DNA of 9,031 nucleotides from Elstera litoralis (GTDB lineage: Bacteria > Pseudomonadota > Alphaproteobacteria > Elsterales > Elsteraceae), in NCBI RefSeq assembly GCF_000963705.1, contig NZ_LAJY01000068.1, forward strand, positions 1 to 9,031, written 5' to 3'. Below are positions 7,081-9,031 of the stretch, in pieces (position 1 is the stretch's first letter; each line of letters starts with the position of its first letter). The notes under the pieces are model-generated. The model had not been told where the DNA came from, ran no database searches, and was given only the letters and a program-made list of their open reading frames with translations. Both the position numbers and the translations under genes were made by a program.

Positions 7081-7120
7081 ACGGGCGAAAAAGCGGCTTC
7101 GGCGTGGCAATCAGAGCCGC
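7081..7120 (-). terminator. Terminator-like hairpin, leftward orientation
   Basis: GCGGCT (7093-7098) pairs perfectly with AGCCGC (7115-7120), with a 16-base loop. On the minus strand the stem is followed by a T5 run (7092-7088) and then a T6 run (7081-7076 side), which looks like an intrinsic terminator. On the plus strand there is no T run, so it is a poor terminator for the phosphatase-like gene. No leftward gene is known to end here. Confidence 0.3.
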
Positions 7121-7135
7121 CCTGCGTAGGTTTCG

Positions 7136-7166
7136 CTTGACCCCGCGCATCCAAAGCATCACTTAA
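7136..7166 (+). promoter_or_regulatory. Possible infA promoter (good -35, weak -10)
   Basis: CTTGAC (7136-7141) is the preferred -35 form of many alphaproteobacterial housekeeping promoters. At the expected distance the -10 candidates (CACTTA or ACTTAA, 7160-7166) are poor. If correct, transcription would begin around 7172, just before the hairpin at 7175-7214. Confidence 0.3.
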
Positions 7167-7174
7167 GAGCACCC

Positions 7175-7214
7175 AATACGCCCGCGCCGGGATCCCCTGT
7201 CGCCGGGGCGTATT
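7175..7214 (+). promoter_or_regulatory. Stem-loop in the infA 5' leader
   Basis: AATACGCCC (7175-7183) and GGGCGTATT (7206-7214) form a perfect 9-bp stem around a 22-base loop. The loop contains the palindrome GGGATCCC and a second copy of CGCCGGG (7185-7191 and 7201-7207), so a competing CCCC/GGGG hairpin (7194-7197 with 7205-7208) is possible. No T run follows, so it is not an obvious terminator. It ends 15 bases before the infA ribosome-binding site and may stabilise or regulate the mRNA (inference). Confidence 0.5.
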
Positions 7215-7229
7215 CTCATTGTCTCGTTC

Positions 7230-7236
7230 AAGGAAG
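7230..7236 (+). promoter_or_regulatory. Ribosome binding site of infA
   Basis: AAGGAAG at 7230-7236, with AAGGA ending five bases before the ATG at 7240, is the strongest Shine-Dalgarno sequence in the window. It rules out the in-frame TTG at 7219 as the start. Confidence 0.8.
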
Positions 7237-7239
7237 ACT

Positions 7240-7458
7240 ATGGCGAAGGAAGAAGCTATCGAGTTCTCCGGCACTGTGTCGGAACTGCTGCCGAATGCGA
7301 TGTTCCGCGTGAAGCTGGATAATAATCACGAAGTTCTGGCCCATACCTCGGGCAAGATGCGCAAGAACCGTATTCGCGTTCTGGCCGGCGACCGCGTGAA
7401 TGTGGAAATGACGCCCTACGACCTCACCAAGGGTCGCATTACCTTCCGCTTCAAATAA
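7240..7458 (+). CDS. infA: Translation initiation factor IF-1
   Basis: IF-1 is a single OB-fold (S1-like) protein that binds the A site of the 30S subunit and helps IF-2 and IF-3 assemble the initiation complex. The product has 72 residues, the standard length. The sequence follows the family from end to end: MAKEEAIEFSGTVSELLPNA, FRVKLDNNHEVLAHTSGKMR, KNRIRVLAGDRVNVEM, TPYDLTKGRITFRFK. The ATG at 7240 is fixed by the AAGGAAG ribosome-binding site and by the universal MAKEE start. It is followed after 12 bases by maf and then by the RNase E/G-family gene, an arrangement common in Rhodospirillales-type alphaproteobacteria. Its 5' leader carries a stable stem-loop. No lesion is seen in this gene. 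Confidence 0.98.
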   Translation: MAKEEAIEFSGTVSELLPNAMFRVKLDNNHEVLAHTSGKMRKNRIRVLAGDRVNVEMTPYDLTKGRITFRFK

Positions 7459-7470
7459 CGTATTGCAGCC

Positions 7471-8042
7471 GTGAGCTCCTTAATCCTGGCGTCCGCCTCG
7501 CCGAGACGCTCGATTTGTTGCGGCAGATTGGGATTACCCCTGCTGCCGTCGATCCGGCCGATCTCGATGAAACGCCGCACCCGCGCGAACTGCCGCCCCG
7601 CCACGCCCTGCGCTTGGCGGAGGAGAAGGCGGCGGCGGTCGCCCCACGCCACCCGGCAAGTTTCGTGCTGGCCGCCGATACGGTTGTCGCGGTCGGGCGG
7701 CGCATTCTGCCGAAAGCGGAGGATGAAGCGACGGCGCGGGCCTGCCTTGTGCTTCTGTCAGGCCGCAGCCACCGGGTTCACGGCGGGATTGCGCTTGCGG
7801 GGCCGAACGGCCTGCGCCGCTCCCGCTTGGTGACGACGCGCGTCACCGTAAAACGCCTCACCGAGACCGATATCGCCGCCTATCTCGCGAGTGGCGAGTG
7901 GCACGGCAAGGCCGGGGGTTATGCCATTCAAGGGCTGTTCGCCCGCCATGTGACTGCCATCAGCGGTTCTTACTCCAACATCGTCGGCCTTTCGCTGTCG
8001 GACATCGGCGCGATGCTCGACGGGATCGGGATTCGCGCGTGA
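7471..8042 (+). pseudogene. maf: Maf/YhdE-type nucleotide pyrophosphatase, one frameshift in this sequence
   Basis: Maf proteins hydrolyse nucleoside triphosphates, including modified ones, to monophosphate and pyrophosphate and so keep non-canonical nucleotides out of nucleic acids; some also affect septum formation. The N-terminal signature SLILASASPRR is read from GTG 7471. The rest, starting LDLLRQIGITPAAVDPADLDE, is one base off: CGC CTC GAT is expected but only CGCTCGAT is present, so one C is missing at 7509. The rebuilt protein has 190 residues, normal for the family. Later motifs are intact: AADTVV with the catalytic Asp, and GKAGGYAIQG with GSYSNIVGLSL, which point to the YhdE (dTTP/UTP) rather than the YceF type. 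As written, only a piece from an internal TTG at 7515 is open, lacking the nucleotide-binding SxSPRR motif. It is 12 bases after infA, and its stop overlaps the next start (GTGA, 8039-8042). Confidence 0.9.
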
Positions 8043-9031
8043 GCCTGGACCGGCCCGAGGCGGGGATTATTCTCTCCGAGGGTCCCGGCGAAGTGCGCGG
8101 CGTGCGCTTGATCGACGGGCGTTGCGCGGCGTTTACCGTCGCCCGCGTCGGCGAACTGCCGCTGGGCACGGTCTGCCGGGGCATCGTGCGGGCGACCCTG
8201 CCGGATGTTGGGGCTTTTATCGATATCGGCACGGGCGCGGAAGCGTTCCTTGGCGGCACGAGTGCTGCGAGCCTGCCGCTCGGCACCCGCCTGCTCGTGC
8301 AAGTCAGCCGGGCCGCATCGGGCGATAAGCCGATGGGCGTTACGCGGTCGATGGAATGGGCGGGAGCGCGGCTTTCCTTATTTTTCCTAGAGGGCCGCAG
8401 CGGCGAGCTTTCCGTTGCGCGGCAGTTGCCGGAAGCCGAGCGCACGCGCCTGCGGGCGGTTCTGGCGGAGCTTTTGCCCGCCGCGCGGCTGGCGGGCAGG
8501 CTTTCGGGCTAACGGCGTTGCCCGCCGCCTCGGGCCTCTACCGCAAAGCCTTGGCGCAGGAGCTTGTCGTGCTGCTGGCCCAGGCCGATAGTCTCAGCCG
8601 CGACGGCGCGCCCGGCCCCGCCAACGGTGCGGCGGCCCCGGTTCTGCGCGTGCTCGCGGCGTTGGGGGCGAAGGCCGACCCAATTATCGCACCCCTCACG
8701 CTCGCGCCCGAGCTGCGCGCGGCGGGATATGATCCGCAACTTGCCCCGGCTTTGGTCGATCCGTTTGTGAACTTGGAGATCGACGCCGAGTTGGCCGAAG
8801 CCTGTGCCCCCGATGTCACCCTGCCGGGCGGCGCGCGGCTCTCGATTGAGCAGACGCGCGCGCTGACCGCCATCGATATCGATAAGGGCGGCGATACGCG
8901 CCCGCCGGAAGCGCTGGTCACGGCCTGCCTCCTCGAAATCGCGCGGCAGCTTCGATTGCGGGGGGTTGGCGGGATGGTCGTGATCGATCCGCCGCGCCTG
9001 CCCGCTGCGGCGCTCAACCGGGCCTTGGACC
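8039..9031 (+). pseudogene. RNase E/G-family endoribonuclease, partial at the right edge and frameshifted once
   Basis: This gene belongs to the short Rne/Rng-like ribonucleases that follow maf in many alphaproteobacteria; family members cleave single-stranded RNA in rRNA and mRNA processing. GTG 8039 overlaps the maf stop. The first frame (157 codons) covers the N-terminal strands and the S1-like segment (CRGIVRATLPDVGAFIDIG, then LLVQVSRAASGDKPMG) and stops at 8510-8512. The protein continues in the next frame without a stop to the window end: EIDAELAEACAPDVTLPGG, IEQTRALTAIDIDKGG (metal-binding acid pair, codons 8875 and 8881) and IARQLRLRGVGGMVVIDPP. One base is therefore missing somewhere between about 8470 and 8512. 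E. coli RNase E has D-I-N at the first site; here it is D-I-D. Any C-terminal zinc-link region lies outside the window. Confidence 0.82.

Noticed and set aside
7175..7214. Intrinsic terminator for the phosphatase-like gene
   Set aside because: The stem is good but is followed by CTCATTGTC instead of a T run, so termination is unlikely.
5400..8512. Programmed ribosomal frameshifting as the cause of the four frame changes
   Set aside because: Known programmed sites use slippery heptamers or specific stop contexts and occur in few genes. Here three unrelated housekeeping genes are affected in both directions without such signals at the sites.

Overview
The window looks like chromosomal DNA of an alphaproteobacterium, most likely of a Rhodospirillales-type lineage (inference). 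It is GC-rich and encodes a C4-pathway 5-aminolevulinate synthase. It also carries the compact run 'arsenate-reductase/LMW-phosphatase-like gene, infA, maf, RNase E/G-family gene' that I associate with that group, and a Cys-free DnaJ-like J-protein facing pdxH. Most genes are housekeeping. I see no phage, insertion sequence, CRISPR array, tRNA, rRNA or defence system.

Layout. At the left edge is the 5' end of a secreted-protein gene reading leftward (1-217). Next comes a CbpA-type J-domain co-chaperone, also leftward (311-1228). A divergent intergenic region (1229-1419) precedes a tight rightward cluster: pdxH (pyridoxine 5'-phosphate oxidase), a FieF-type cation-efflux transporter and an MFS transporter, with 0-3 bp between genes (1420-4155). 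The MFS gene converges on, and overlaps by 16 bp, a leftward pair made of hemA (5289-6503) and, 3 bp downstream of it, a lipoprotein of the PL5 alginate-lyase family (4140-5285). From 6634 rightward come an LMW-phosphatase/ArsC-like gene, infA, maf and the first part of an RNase E/G-family gene that runs off the right edge. The start codon of the RNase gene overlaps the maf stop codon.

The most important caution is that the right-hand 3.1 kb contains four apparent single-base frame lesions: two in hemA, one in maf and one in the RNase gene. In each case the protein family signature continues without loss in the next frame. This pattern fits sequence or assembly errors better than real gene decay, especially since hemA, normally essential in this group, would be dead as written. 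I annotated these genes over their full reconstructed spans.

Other points worth a look are the hemA/alginate-lyase-like operon, possible leaderless transcripts for hemA and its divergent neighbour, and a strong hairpin in the infA leader. I found no convincing previously undescribed system here.
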